Positions 15,296-24,538 of a stretch of 64,000 nt of DNA are shown here, piece after piece. Source of the DNA: Bin87 sp034423115. Its GTDB lineage: Bacteria > Chloroflexota > Dehalococcoidia > Lucifugimonadales > UBA3495. A program made the translations under genes and the position numbers. Under the pieces are notes generated by a model. It had not been told where the DNA came from and did no database searches. It saw only the letters and a list, made by a program, of their open reading frames with translations. The stretch spans positions 46,814-110,813 of the forward strand of contig DAOUJD010000056.1 in NCBI GenBank assembly GCA_034423115.1, in the 5' to 3' direction. Every line of letters begins with the position of its first letter. The stretch's first letter is position 1.

Positions 15296-16791
15296 ATTCC
15301 GTCACGCCAGACCACGCGTCCGGCGACCACCGTCAGCACCGACCTTATCTCCGGTAAGTCCCCTAGAGGCGTCGTTAGGGGATCCGGTTCCATAACCGCA
15401 AGGTCGGCCGGTGAGCCCGGCGCGATCCGACGCCCTCCGGTGTGCATATCCAACGCGACCGACACGCAAGGCAGTCCAACGCCGCCCAGCCGGTTCCCCT
15501 GCGCCGTGCATCGTCCAACCGCTGCCGCCATTGCAGCCCACGGGTTGGGCTCAACCACCGGCGCATCCGAACCCAACGACACTCGGACTCCACGGGCGGC
15601 CAGAGCGCCCGCCGGGTATAGATGCGGCACCAGAGCCTCATGCACCGTGTGTAGGTAGCGTTCCCCTTCGTAATGCAGGAATCCAGTGTTGGGCACGACG
15701 CGCGCGCCAGACGCGGCGACCAGTTCGGCCACGTCTGGCGGACACTCGCCACAGTGTTCGATCCGGTCATGCCCCACGGTCGAAGGATGATCGGCAAGCG
15801 CCAACGCCGATGCGACGACTGTCTCCCGTTCCACCGCGTGTATTGCCACCGGAAATCCCTCTGTGTGCGCCTGCCTTACGACTTTTGACAAAGTTTCAAA
15901 ATCAGGATGCAGATTCCCAGACGACACGGTCAGCATGATCTTTGCCGGCCCTAACGTCAAAAACCCTGACTCATCAACGTCGCCGTATTTCAATCCGGCT
16001 CGGTGAGTCTCATCCAACCGTCCGGCGCCCACCATCATGGTGACTCGCAATGGGATCACCCTTTCCGCTACGAGACTCTCAAACGCCTTCCACCGTTCGA
16101 TCCCGTTGTCCGCCCCGGCGTCAGTCGCCTCGGTGATGCCGTATCCAAGCAAGTCCTGGCTCAGTTCCCGGATAGCCGTGCGGAGTTCGATACCATCGGC
16201 TCTTGAGATCGTTCGTCGTCGGAGCCATTCCTCCATGTCCAGCAGCAAGCCCGTGGGCTCCCCATCAGGATCGCGGACGATGGTGCCTCCGGCTGGCGGG
16301 GGAGTGTCGCGGTTGATACCTACAGCATCGAGGCCAGCGCTGTTGAGAACGCACGCGTGGCCGGAACGATGCTCTACCCGGACCGGTCGCTCCAGAGAAA
16401 CGGCGTCCAAGTCTTGGCGATTGAGATGGCTGCCCAGCCCCAACGGCGAATCGTCGTAGCCATGACCGCGGATCCAGCCATCGCTGCGGACTCGCGAAGA
16501 TTTCAACGACGCCACGACCGTGTCAACCGTAGGCGTCGCCGATGGCTGGCAGTCCACTGCCAACCGCTTGGCCGCCGTCGCAAAGAGGTGGCAGTGATCG
16601 TCAACGATGCCCGGTATCAAGGTCCGCCCGCCGCAATCGACGACTTCGCAACGCGAGCCGGCGTATCGCACGACCGCATCGTCTGTCCCGAGCTTGATGA
16701 TTACGCCGTTAGCGATCGCCAACGCCGTCGCTCCGGCTTCAGCGTCGTGTATTCGCGCGTTTCGTAATACGATGCTAGACGTTCTGGGCAT
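15292..16791 (-). CDS. Amidohydrolase superfamily enzyme (YtcJ/imidazolonepropionase-like)
   Basis: This 499-residue metal-dependent hydrolase is of the amidohydrolase (TIM-barrel) superfamily. The first metal motif is GIVDDHCHLF (about residues 61-70), replacing the canonical HxH with HCH. Further ligands fit AIHAVERET (about 320), HDRIEHCGE (about 340) and the C-terminal Asp in LGSDAPV. The overall layout, with RVEHRSGHACVLNSAGLDAVGI, is the YtcJ-like group. Relatives deaminate or hydrolyse N-substituted amides; the substrate here is unknown. The ATG at 16791 lacks a strong ribosome site. Two extended -10 elements for other genes lie nearby on the other strand. Confidence 0.88.
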   Translation of the reverse strand: MPRTSSIVLRNARIHDAEAGATALAIANGVIIKLGTDDAVVRYAGSRCEVVDCGGRTLIPGIVDDHCHLFATAAKRLAVDCQPSATPTVDTVVASLKSSRVRSDGWIRGHGYDDSPLGLGSHLNRQDLDAVSLERPVRVEHRSGHACVLNSAGLDAVGINRDTPPPAGGTIVRDPDGEPTGLLLDMEEWLRRRTISRADGIELRTAIRELSQDLLGYGITEATDAGADNGIERWKAFESLVAERVIPLRVTMMVGAGRLDETHRAGLKYGDVDESGFLTLGPAKIMLTVSSGNLHPDFETLSKVVRQAHTEGFPVAIHAVERETVVASALALADHPSTVGHDRIEHCGECPPDVAELVAASGARVVPNTGFLHYEGERYLHTVHEALVPHLYPAGALAARGVRVSLGSDAPVVEPNPWAAMAAAVGRCTAQGNRLGGVGLPCVSVALDMHTGGRRIAPGSPADLAVMEPDPLTTPLGDLPEIRSVLTVVAGRVVWRDGI

Positions 16792-16834
16792 TCTGATGCC
16801 GTGAGGACTTGTGGGCTGGGGCTACTGGCTCCGG

Positions 16835-16843
16835 TGCTATAAT
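16835..16843 (+). promoter_or_regulatory. Extended -10 promoter (TGC-TATAAT) for the MBL-HAD operon
   Basis: A perfect TATAAT with TGC directly before it lies 53 bp upstream of the MBL start; no -35 is evident. Confidence 0.6.
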
Positions 16844-16895
16844 CGGGCGCGCTTAATTTAGCAGATCAATCGCAGACCGTATGGAGGAGGGAGCC

Positions 16896-17699
16896 ATGCC
16901 GGAACTGGATATCATCATGGGCGGGTACTCAATCAACACCGATCAAACCCGGCTGGGGTTGTGTACCGTCACTCTGATCCGTGGAGAAGTGCTGTCCATC
17001 GTGGACGTGGCCCACTTCGGTCGCCGCAACATGCTGGTGGACCAACTGGAGGCCAACGGCATATCCACCGACGACATCGGGCGTGTCATCCTGACCCATG
17101 CCCACTGGGACCACTCGCAGAATACCGACCTGTTCCCCAACGCCGAAATCGTCATCCATGCCGACGAGTTGGAGTACAGCCGTAATCCACGGCCCGGCGA
17201 CCTGGCGACGGCCCGGTACTTTGCCAACACTCTCCTGGATCAAAACGTGCGCACCGTTTCCGGAGAGATTGAACTGGAACCCGGCGTCCGCCTCATCGAG
17301 ACTCCGGGCCACACCCGCGGGCACGTAAGCGTGGTCGTCGACACCGCCGGCGGCACCGTTTGCGTGGGCGGCGACGCCATGTCCGACGCCGGAGCCATCG
17401 GGCGCGGGACTCCGGCCATCGTTTTCTGGAGCGAATCCGACGCCCGCGCCAGTATCCAGAAGATCGTAGCGGCGGCTGACACCATCTACCCGGGACACGA
17501 CCGGCCCTTCCGCGTCGAGGCCGACGGTGGCATCACCTACCTTGCAGACTCCCCAACCCTGGAGGTCAGCGGCGTACTTCACTACGCCAGCGGGGCCTTC
17601 ACGGTCAACATCGGGCGTGCCGCACACCCGGGCACCACGGTGATGCCCAGCGCGATTGACTACCAGGGCGGCGGGCACAACCATCCCGGCCATTGTTGA
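16896..17699 (+). CDS. MBL-fold metallohydrolase
   Basis: The 267-residue metallo-beta-lactamase-fold hydrolase has the metal motif THAHWDHSQNTDLF (HxHxDH) near residue 70. A second His is in TPGHTRGHVSVVV, an Asp in GGDAMSD, and the C-terminal His in YPGHDRPF. All ligands for a two-metal centre are therefore present. Such enzymes range from lactonases to glyoxalase II and AHL-type hydrolases, so the substrate is not fixed. The start at ATG 16896 is chosen because GGAGGAG lies 7 bases upstream and the earlier ATG at 16881 overlaps it. The next gene, a HAD phosphatase, starts 4 bp after the stop, so they form an operon. Confidence 0.88.
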   Translation: MPELDIIMGGYSINTDQTRLGLCTVTLIRGEVLSIVDVAHFGRRNMLVDQLEANGISTDDIGRVILTHAHWDHSQNTDLFPNAEIVIHADELEYSRNPRPGDLATARYFANTLLDQNVRTVSGEIELEPGVRLIETPGHTRGHVSVVVDTAGGTVCVGGDAMSDAGAIGRGTPAIVFWSESDARASIQKIVAAADTIYPGHDRPFRVEADGGITYLADSPTLEVSGVLHYASGAFTVNIGRAAHPGTTVMPSAIDYQGGGHNHPGHC

Positions 17700-17703
17700 T
17701 GCC

Positions 17704-18612
17704 ATGCGCGCCGTCATATTCGACTGGGACCTCACCCTTTGGGACAGTTGGGGGATCCACCTCAGGTTGATGGAGAATACGGCGACCGAACTGGGTTTGG
17801 AGGTTCCATCCCCGGAGGCGGTCGCCGCGGAATTTCATCGCCCATTTCGCCAGCATCTGCTCTGGTTCTTCGGCAGCCGGCCCGATGCCGAGAGTGAACT
17901 GGACAGGATACTCAACAGCTACCTTTCCCGGTACGAAGACATCCTGAACTTCCGCAACTACCTTTTCCCCGGCGTTGCCAGCGTACTGGGAGCGCTGAAG
18001 CGGCGGGGTATCCGCATTGGCATACTGTCGGACAAGATACCCGAGTTCGGTCACGCCGAGTTGCAACGGTCGGGCTTGGCCTCGCTGGTCGAGTATGCGG
18101 ATTTCAAGACCGATGCCCGCCCCTACAAACCTGCTCCTGACGGGCTGCACACCGTCCTGGATGCGTTGGGCATCGGTCCTGAAGACGCGATCTACATAGG
18201 AGACGGGCCCCAGGACATAACGTGCGCTCGCAGCGTTGGCGTCGCGTCCGCAGCGGCGTTGTGGTCTGCGATTGACCGCGACGCTACGTTGGAGCAACGT
18301 CCGAACTATCGGCTGCATCGACCCCACCAGGTTTTGGCGGCGGTGGACGCTGCGCAGGGGGCTACAGGCTCGGATCCGTGGGTACGGCACCTGCCCTGGC
18401 CATGGCGTCCTGACGCTGATGACCCGCAGGATGATCAGGATTCAACGACCGTCGCGGCCTCGGACGTCAGCATCGAAACTGAGTCGGCTCCGTGGCCGTC
18501 CTGGCCCATGGCCTCCCAGTGGCGAGGACGCACCGTGGAATTAGCCCGGCTGCCGGCCGAAGCCAACCCAATCGCACCGCTGTCCTTGCGGAATCCGGAT
18601 GCCCGATCCTAG
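17704..18612 (+). CDS. HAD-superfamily phosphatase with disordered C-terminal tail
   Basis: The 302-residue product has motif I FDWDLTLWDSW near the N-terminus (nucleophile Asp plus acid/base Asp), a cap domain rich in charged helices, motif II GILSD, and motif III/IV Lys in KPAP then YIGDGPQDI. These fit phosphoglycolate-phosphatase-like subfamily I enzymes. Residues after about 225 form a Pro/Ser/Asp-rich tail with no domain. The ATG at 17704 gives a proper beta-strand start (MRAVIFDWD); the earlier frame from 17656 overlaps the MBL gene and is rejected. It is cotranscribed with the MBL-fold gene. It is convergent with lipA, 36 bp away. Confidence 0.85.
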   Translation: MRAVIFDWDLTLWDSWGIHLRLMENTATELGLEVPSPEAVAAEFHRPFRQHLLWFFGSRPDAESELDRILNSYLSRYEDILNFRNYLFPGVASVLGALKRRGIRIGILSDKIPEFGHAELQRSGLASLVEYADFKTDARPYKPAPDGLHTVLDALGIGPEDAIYIGDGPQDITCARSVGVASAAALWSAIDRDATLEQRPNYRLHRPHQVLAAVDAAQGATGSDPWVRHLPWPWRPDADDPQDDQDSTTVAASDVSIETESAPWPSWPMASQWRGRTVELARLPAEANPIAPLSLRNPDARS

Positions 18613-18648
18613 CGGCGGATCGTCGCCGTTGGTTGAGTAAGGTTCCCG

Positions 18649-19599
18649 TCAGCGGTTCGCCAGTTGTGATGCGGCGGCGGTGTGCTGATCGTCGGCGTGG
18701 TATGAGGAGCGCACCAACGGCCCGGCCGCCACGTGCTTGAACCCCATCTGCTCGCCGGCCAGGCGCAGTTCTTCAAATTCGGCCGGCGTGTAGAATCGGT
18801 CGATCTTGATGTGCTTGACCGACGGTCGCAGGTATTGTCCGATGGTCAACAGATCGCAATTCACCGACCGAAGGTCGGCCATGGTCTGCCTGACCTCGTC
18901 CATCGTTTCGCCCATGCCCACGATGATGCCTGACTTGGTGGGCATCGACGGGTTGATTTCCTTGACCCGGTGGATCAACTCCAGGGATTGGTGGTAATCT
19001 CCCTTGGGGCGGACACGGTGGAACACCCGCTCGACCGATTCGATGTTGTGGTTCAGAACCTCGGGCCCGGCCGACACCACCTGCTCAAGCGCGTTCCAGT
19101 TTCCATCAAAGTCGGGTATGAGGACCTCCACCCGGCACCCGGGCACGGCGGCCCGCACCTGCTTGATGCAGGCGGCGAATATCCCGGCGCCGCCATCCGG
19201 TAGGTCGTCCCGATTGACCGACGTGATGACGCAATACTTCAGGCCCATCCGTTTCACGGTGGAGGCAAGCCGGAACGGTTCGCCGAGGTCCAGCGTGCCA
19301 GGCCGCCCCGTGGTCACCGCGCAGTACGCGCACGCGCGGGTGCAGATGTCCCCCAAGATCATAAAGGTGGCCGCCGACCTCTCCCAGCACTCCCCGATGT
19401 TGGGGCAGCGAGCCTCTTCGCACACCGTGTGCAACTGGCTGTCGCGCATTAACTGCTTCAGCTCGATGTAGCGCGGCCCCCCCGGCATGCGTACCTTCAA
19501 CCAGTCCGGCAAACGAGGCCGAATGGCTGGTTCGCCGGTGGCTGGAGCGTCCTCCGAGCGTTCGGTCAGCGGCGGGCTGGGGTTGGCGGGTAGCGTCAT
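18649..19599 (-). CDS. lipA: Lipoyl synthase
   Basis: LipA is a radical SAM enzyme that inserts two sulfurs into octanoyl groups on lipoyl carrier proteins. The 316-residue product has the N-terminal auxiliary [4Fe-4S] motif as CEEARCPNIGEC, the radical SAM motif CTRACAYC, and the C-terminal RSSYHADDQ, where the conserved RSSY supplies a Ser cluster ligand. The start is ATG 19599 with GGAG 7 bases upstream; the in-frame upstream ATG at 19644 would extend into gmk. It is the last gene of the minus-strand operon after gmk (13 bp gap). No lipB is visible in the window. Confidence 0.95.
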   Translation of the reverse strand: MTLPANPSPPLTERSEDAPATGEPAIRPRLPDWLKVRMPGGPRYIELKQLMRDSQLHTVCEEARCPNIGECWERSAATFMILGDICTRACAYCAVTTGRPGTLDLGEPFRLASTVKRMGLKYCVITSVNRDDLPDGGAGIFAACIKQVRAAVPGCRVEVLIPDFDGNWNALEQVVSAGPEVLNHNIESVERVFHRVRPKGDYHQSLELIHRVKEINPSMPTKSGIIVGMGETMDEVRQTMADLRSVNCDLLTIGQYLRPSVKHIKIDRFYTPAEFEELRLAGEQMGFKHVAAGPLVRSSYHADDQHTAAASQLANR

Positions 19600-19612
19600 C
19601 AGAGGTCTCCGG

Positions 19613-20242
19613 TCAAAGCATCTGCACCAGGCGCGGGTTAACACGGCACTTTTCAGCGGCGATTATGGCGTCGATTTCCCGCACGGCGTCAATCAGGGCG
19701 CCGTTTCGGTTGACGACACGATAATCGAATTCGTTGATTCGTCCGATCTCTACGGATGCTTCCTGCAAGCGCCGGTTCATCTCATCGTCGTCTTCGGTGC
19801 CCCGGGCGGACAATCGGTTCCTGAGTTCAGCCATGCTGGCTGGCATCACGAAAATCGTCAGCGCTTCGGGAGCCAAGCTACGTAAGGTGGCGGCTCCCTG
19901 GACGTCTATTTCGAGGATAACATCTTTGCCGGCGATCAGAGGGTCGCGCACCTGCTGCCTTGGCACGCCGTACCAACGGTCATACACCTGCGCCGATTCA
20001 AGCAGTTCGTCCCTTTCTCTCATCCGCAAAAATGTGGGTACATCCAGGAAAATGTAGTCCTCTCCATCGACTTCGCCCGCGCGCATGGGCCGGGTGGTAG
20101 CCGTCACCGCGAAATGCCAGGGCCGGTCCAGGTCGCGCAGGGCTGAGACCAGCGTCCCCTTCCCGGATGCCGACGGGCCCGACAGGACCACCAGCAACGG
20201 CGGCGCGGGACTCGCCTGGGGCAGCTCACCTGCCTCGGTCAT
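19613..20242 (-). CDS. gmk: Guanylate kinase
   Basis: The 209-residue GMP kinase phosphorylates GMP to GDP. The P-loop is VLSGPSASGKGTLV (about residues 18-31), the GMP-binding site appears as TATTRPMRAGEVDGEDY and ILEIDVQGA, and the lid region and FDYRVVNRNG are typical. The ATG overlaps the stop of aroA by 4 bp (ATGA), showing translational coupling. It sits between aroA and lipA in the operon, which is an unusual partner set for gmk; in many genomes it neighbours rpoZ. Confidence 0.95.
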   Translation of the reverse strand: MTEAGELPQASPAPPLLVVLSGPSASGKGTLVSALRDLDRPWHFAVTATTRPMRAGEVDGEDYIFLDVPTFLRMRERDELLESAQVYDRWYGVPRQQVRDPLIAGKDVILEIDVQGAATLRSLAPEALTIFVMPASMAELRNRLSARGTEDDDEMNRRLQEASVEIGRINEFDYRVVNRNGALIDAVREIDAIIAAEKCRVNPRLVQML

Positions 20243-21534
20243 ATCCCGCCGGTCAACGACGCCAGGTGTTCCCAGAATGTCGGGTACGACACGGACGCGT
20301 CCTCTGCACCGTGAATCACCGTATCGCCGGACGCGGCCAGCCCGGCCACTGCCATGGACATAGCCAGCCGATGGTCACCGTGACTCTCCACCTCCGCGCC
20401 GGACAACGCGCCCACACCGTGGATGACCATACCGTCATCCCGGGGTTCCAGTTGTCCTCCCAGCCGGGTCAGCTCGGACGCGGTGGTGGCGATCCGGTCG
20501 GATTCTTTGACGCGCAGTTCCGCAGCATCCCGGATGACGGTATCGCCTTCTGCAAAGCAGGCGGCAACCGCCAGCACGGGAAGCTCATCGATCATGATCG
20601 GGATGATCTCGCCGCCGAGATCGATGGCCTTCAGACTCGCCGATTTTGCGACCACGTCCGCTACCGGCTCGCCGCCCTCCACACGTTCGTTCTCCAGCTT
20701 GAGAGAATCGCCCGCGCCCATCATTTGCAGGGCGTCGATAATACCGGCGCGGCTGGGATTCAGTCCGACCCCTGTGATGGTCACGCGGGCGTTGGGGTGG
20801 ATCAGTCCGGCCACCATCCAGAACGCCGCCGATGAAATGTCCCCAGGCACGGCCACGTCCACCGCTTGAAGCTCCGCTGGGTGCAGGGTGAGCGCGAGGC
20901 CATCGGTTTCCACCCTCGCTCCCATCGCGGACATCATGCGCTCGGTGTGGTCGCGGGATAGCGCCGGTTGATGCAACACCGTGGGCCCAACTGCGGACAG
21001 CCCCGCAAGCATCAGGCACGATTTGACCTGCGCGCTGGCCACCGGCATCTCGTATTCGATTGACCGCAGGCTGCCGCCCCTGATCGCCAACGGAGCCAAC
21101 GTGTCGCCGTTTCGCCCCATGACCGACGCGCCCATTTGCTGGAGCGGCTGGACGATGCGACCCATTGGCCGCGTACGCAGGGATCCGTCGCCGGTCAGCA
21201 CCGAGAGAAACCCCTGGCTAGCCAGCAGGCCCGACAGCAGGCGCATTGACGTACCGCTGTTGCCGGCATCCAGCGTGTCTGCCGGTTCGTTCAAGTCCGG
21301 ACCCAGGCCGTCAACTCTGAAGCTGCCGGGTTCGCCCAGCGGGTCGATGTTCACTCCCATTGCGCGAAGGCATGCCGCCGTGGATCGCACGTCCGCGCCG
21401 TCGGATATTCCCGTTACCGTCGCGCTGCCGTTGGCGATGGCGTTCAGGATGAGCGAACGGTGAGAAACCGACTTGTCGCCAGGCACGGCGAGTGCGCCGG
21501 CCAGCCGTTGCGGACTGCGGACCGTCTGTTCCAA
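20239..21534 (-). CDS. aroA: 3-phosphoshikimate 1-carboxyvinyltransferase (EPSP synthase)
   Basis: The 431-residue EPSP synthase performs the sixth step of the shikimate pathway. The start signature is GALAVPGDKSVSHRSLIL, the LDAGNSGTSMRLLSGLLA motif matches the phosphate-binding loop, and GDGSLRTRPM and KESDRI are present. The C-terminus has GDHRLAMSMAVAGL. The TTG at 21534 is preceded by AAGGAGG 6 bases upstream; the open frame to 21633 continues into tyrA and is not used. It follows tyrA by 11 bp and overlaps gmk by 4 bp. Together they make aromatic amino acid precursors. Confidence 0.95.
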   Translation of the reverse strand: MEQTVRSPQRLAGALAVPGDKSVSHRSLILNAIANGSATVTGISDGADVRSTAACLRAMGVNIDPLGEPGSFRVDGLGPDLNEPADTLDAGNSGTSMRLLSGLLASQGFLSVLTGDGSLRTRPMGRIVQPLQQMGASVMGRNGDTLAPLAIRGGSLRSIEYEMPVASAQVKSCLMLAGLSAVGPTVLHQPALSRDHTERMMSAMGARVETDGLALTLHPAELQAVDVAVPGDISSAAFWMVAGLIHPNARVTITGVGLNPSRAGIIDALQMMGAGDSLKLENERVEGGEPVADVVAKSASLKAIDLGGEIIPIMIDELPVLAVAACFAEGDTVIRDAAELRVKESDRIATTASELTRLGGQLEPRDDGMVIHGVGALSGAEVESHGDHRLAMSMAVAGLAASGDTVIHGAEDASVSYPTFWEHLASLTGGI

Positions 21535-21545
21535 GGGTTTCCTCC

Positions 21546-22592
21546 TTAGCGTTCCCGCCGGTCCGAAGGCTGGCGGTCTCCGCCCCGGTCGTCGCGCTCG
21601 CCCATCATCCTGCGCAGCGCACGCTGTCCCCAACTGCCCATGAACATCTGGCTCATAGACTCGCTGAACGACGGGTATTCACGCGCTTGCTGCATCTCCC
21701 GCGCTTTTGGGTTTACTTCACCGGCCATCCACTGGGCCCGCGCGATGCGCGCGTCCTCAAACAGCGTCTCCACTGCTTTTTCGTCGGGCGGTTCTCCAGA
21801 GGTATCCAGCAACTTACGGTATTCGTAAAGTTCCCGAATGAATGCGTCGATCCATGCCACGATGGGCTCCGCGTTGCTGACGCAGATGTCCCGGTGCATG
21901 ATCGTGTCGCCCGACGCCAGCCGCGTAATGTCTCGATAGCCCGAGGATGCCAACTGCCCGATGTCGGACCAGTTCGCCGACTTGCTGGTGCATCCGACCA
22001 GCGCGGTCGACAGTACGAATGGCAGGTGGCTGACCGCCGCCACGAAGCTGTCGTGTTCGTCCACGCCGATGAAGTACGGAACGCCGCCCACGGCCTCAGC
22101 CAGCGTGGTTATCTCGCCGACCGCGCGCTGGCTCGCCCTGGGACTGGGAATCACGCAATAGGGTTTGCCAGCGAAAAGCGTCCCGTCCGCGTTCTCCGGA
22201 CCGGGCGTTTCGCGACCGGCCATGGGATGGCCTCCCACGAAATCTACCGCGTCGGGCAGAAGTTCGTCGGCCCATTGCAGCACTTGGGTCTTGGTGCTGC
22301 CCACGTCGGACACCACGCAGCCCTCAGGCAGGTAGGGAGCCATGCCCTCCATCAGTTCGCGCATGGCGAGCACCGGGGTGGCAAGGATGATGATATCCGC
22401 CTCTTCGATGGCGTTGCCCAGCCTGCCCTCGACTTTGTCGAAGGCGTTCTTGCGGTTTGCGCCCGAACGGGCCCCGCTGTCCGCGTCAGTGCCCACCACG
22501 GTCAGGTTTCGCAGGGACGAAGCTTTGAGGGCCAGACCCAACGATGTGCCGATCAAACCGGTCCCGATTACGGTAACTTGTGCCACGAGCAT
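21546..22592 (-). CDS. tyrA: Prephenate (or arogenate) dehydrogenase
   Basis: The 348-residue enzyme converts prephenate or arogenate to the tyrosine precursor. It has the Rossmann start VAQVTVIGTGLIGTSLGLAL, the catalytic core SDVGSTKTQVLQW, and FVGGHPMAGRETPGPENA containing the His that deprotonates the substrate hydroxyl. The DITRLASGD segment is also typical. No ACT domain is attached. It begins the operon tyrA-aroA-gmk-lipA. The C-terminus is charged (RMMGERDDRGGDR) and may be disordered. Whether it prefers prephenate or arogenate, and NAD or NADP, cannot be read safely. Confidence 0.92.
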   Translation of the reverse strand: MLVAQVTVIGTGLIGTSLGLALKASSLRNLTVVGTDADSGARSGANRKNAFDKVEGRLGNAIEEADIIILATPVLAMRELMEGMAPYLPEGCVVSDVGSTKTQVLQWADELLPDAVDFVGGHPMAGRETPGPENADGTLFAGKPYCVIPSPRASQRAVGEITTLAEAVGGVPYFIGVDEHDSFVAAVSHLPFVLSTALVGCTSKSANWSDIGQLASSGYRDITRLASGDTIMHRDICVSNAEPIVAWIDAFIRELYEYRKLLDTSGEPPDEKAVETLFEDARIARAQWMAGEVNPKAREMQQAREYPSFSESMSQMFMGSWGQRALRRMMGERDDRGGDRQPSDRRER

Positions 22593-22726
22593 ATCGTCCA
22601 GTTCGAGAGTTGACGTAAGTGTACATCATCCTTATGCGCCGGTAAAACTGCGAAGTTTCGACCAACGGCTCGGCGGCAAAGCGCCTTGCTGTTTTGGTTG
22701 GCGATTTCGCCGTCCGCGGTTTGTTG

Positions 22727-22732
22727 TAAAAT
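22727..22732 (+). promoter_or_regulatory. Weak -10-like TAAAAT ahead of the TPP enzyme
   Basis: TAAAAT lies 60 bp before the start of the TPP gene within a modest AT-rich patch. No good -35 at 17 bases, so the call is tentative. Confidence 0.3.
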
Positions 22733-22791
22733 TGCGCCGCTGAACACCCAGCAATGTCCCTTTGTCATGCAGTTCACCATTGGAGGAAGCA

Positions 22792-24462
22792 ATGTCTCAG
22801 CTGATGACCGGAAAGCAGGCGCTTTTGGAAATGCTCAAAGCCGAAGGAGTCGATTACATCTTCGGTAACCCCGGCACCAGCGAGGGCCCGATCATCGACC
22901 TCCTCGGCGATTACCCCGAGTTTCGTTACATTCTCACGCTGCAGGAAAGCGTCGCGGTCGGCATGGGCGAGGCATACGCCCGAGCGACGGGTCGGGCTTC
23001 GTTCGTCAGCCTGCACGTGGACAGCGGCCTGGCCAATGGCATCGCCCTGATGCTGGACGCTCTCAACACCGGCACCCCCATGGTGGTCACATCCGCCAAC
23101 TACGACGCCCGCAAGGTCAACGAGACCATCACCGACCTGGCCAACCTGGTTAGGCCGGTCACCAAATGGTCCGTGGAACTGGATCACGCGGACCAGATTC
23201 CCAGCGTAATACGCCGGGCCTTCAACGAGGCCAACAGCCATCCCAAAGGTCCCGTCTACGTGGGCTTCACATCCAACGCGTTGGAGGGGATGGCCGAAAT
23301 GAACATCGTGCCGTCCCGCCCGGTACACGACGCCACTCGCCCCAGCGCGGAAGGCATCGCCCAGGCCGCATCCCTGCTGATGGACTCCAGCCGCCCGTTA
23401 ATGATGGTGGGCGACCGCGTGTCCGACGACGACGCCATCGATCAGGCCGTGGAGTTGGCGGAATTGATGGGTCTGCCCGTCTATCAGGCCCGGGGCGCTG
23501 AGGTGGCGTTCCCGACCACGCACGACCAGTTCATGGGCGCGCTGTCTCTGCGGGTGACGCAACAACGCGCTGTATTGCAGGACGTCGACCTCGTTCTGGC
23601 GGTGGGCTCCGATCCTTTTGAGGAACTGTTCTATTGGGGCGACGTAATTCTGCCCGCCGATGCGAAGTTGGTGCACATCGACCCGGACCGCAGCAAGATT
23701 GGTCGGTCTGAACCCACCGACGTGGGAATCGTCGGCAACTGCGCCCTGGCGCTCTCGGACCTCATCGCGGCATTGAAGGAACGACTTTCGCCTGGCGACA
23801 TGTCTGAGATCAACCAGCGCAAAGCCGGCGTCGCCGAGGCCAGGCGTGCCGGCCGGGACGCATTCGAGGAATCAGTAGCCGAAAACTGGGACCACCGGCC
23901 CATGACGCCGGCGCGCATGATGTCTGAGTTGGCCGACGCCATACCGGACAACGCCATCGTGGTGGACGATTCCATCAGCAACCGCGGGGTCATGCGGCAC
24001 TACTTCCAGGCTCAGCGGCGCGGCGACTTGCGCGGATACCGGGGCCAGTCCATCGGCGGCGGTATGGGCACCACCATGGGAACCCAGTGCGCCAACCCCG
24101 ACCGGCCGGTGTTCGGAATCATCGGCGACGGCAGCGCCATGATGACCATCCAGGGATTGTGGACGGCCGCCAACGACAACATCCCGTGCATCTTCGTGAT
24201 TTGCAACAACGGCATGTATCGGGTCTTGAAGGTCAACTTCAACGTGTACCAGCAGGACATCCTGGAATTGCCGGAGACCTCCGGCGGGCGTCTGCTGTAT
24301 TCGGACTTCGGCACGCCCTTCGACATGGCCGCCATCGCCAACAGCATGCGCGTCCACGGGGAACGAATCACGGAGCCGTCCCAGATCAAGCCGGCGGTGG
24401 ACCGCGCCGTGGCATCCGGCAAGCCCGCGCTGCTGGACATGGTGATCGACGGATCCCTGTAG
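22792..24462 (+). CDS. Thiamine-diphosphate-dependent enzyme (acetolactate synthase / benzoylformate decarboxylase-like)
   Basis: The 556-residue enzyme has the three-domain TPP order. The N-terminal pyrimidine domain has the catalytic Glu in LQESVAVGMGEAYARATG. The middle domain is Rossmann-like, and the C-terminal PP domain has the metal/TPP motif GDGSAMMTIQGLWTAANDN followed by CNNGMYR. Such enzymes decarboxylate or ligate 2-oxoacids. It lacks a clear FAD-binding block, so a decarboxylase or oxalyl-CoA/benzoylformate-type activity is at least as likely as acetolactate synthase. The start is ATG 22792, with GGAGG 5 bases upstream. The gene is followed by a HpcH/HpaI aldolase 76 bp downstream, suggesting combined handling of 2-oxo acids. 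Confidence 0.9.
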   Translation: MSQLMTGKQALLEMLKAEGVDYIFGNPGTSEGPIIDLLGDYPEFRYILTLQESVAVGMGEAYARATGRASFVSLHVDSGLANGIALMLDALNTGTPMVVTSANYDARKVNETITDLANLVRPVTKWSVELDHADQIPSVIRRAFNEANSHPKGPVYVGFTSNALEGMAEMNIVPSRPVHDATRPSAEGIAQAASLLMDSSRPLMMVGDRVSDDDAIDQAVELAELMGLPVYQARGAEVAFPTTHDQFMGALSLRVTQQRAVLQDVDLVLAVGSDPFEELFYWGDVILPADAKLVHIDPDRSKIGRSEPTDVGIVGNCALALSDLIAALKERLSPGDMSEINQRKAGVAEARRAGRDAFEESVAENWDHRPMTPARMMSELADAIPDNAIVVDDSISNRGVMRHYFQAQRRGDLRGYRGQSIGGGMGTTMGTQCANPDRPVFGIIGDGSAMMTIQGLWTAANDNIPCIFVICNNGMYRVLKVNFNVYQQDILELPETSGGRLLYSDFGTPFDMAAIANSMRVHGERITEPSQIKPAVDRAVASGKPALLDMVIDGSL

Positions 24463-24538
24463 CCTCCGGCAATCACTAACGCCACCGAACCCAGAATCGA
24501 CCAAGACTTCACCAACCGTCGTTCAAGGAGATAACCCC

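Noticed and set aside
21492..22613. 373-codon plus-strand frame antisense to tyrA
   Set aside because: It covers tyrA, whose motifs are unmistakable; the antisense product has no domain and arises from G+C-rich codon bias.
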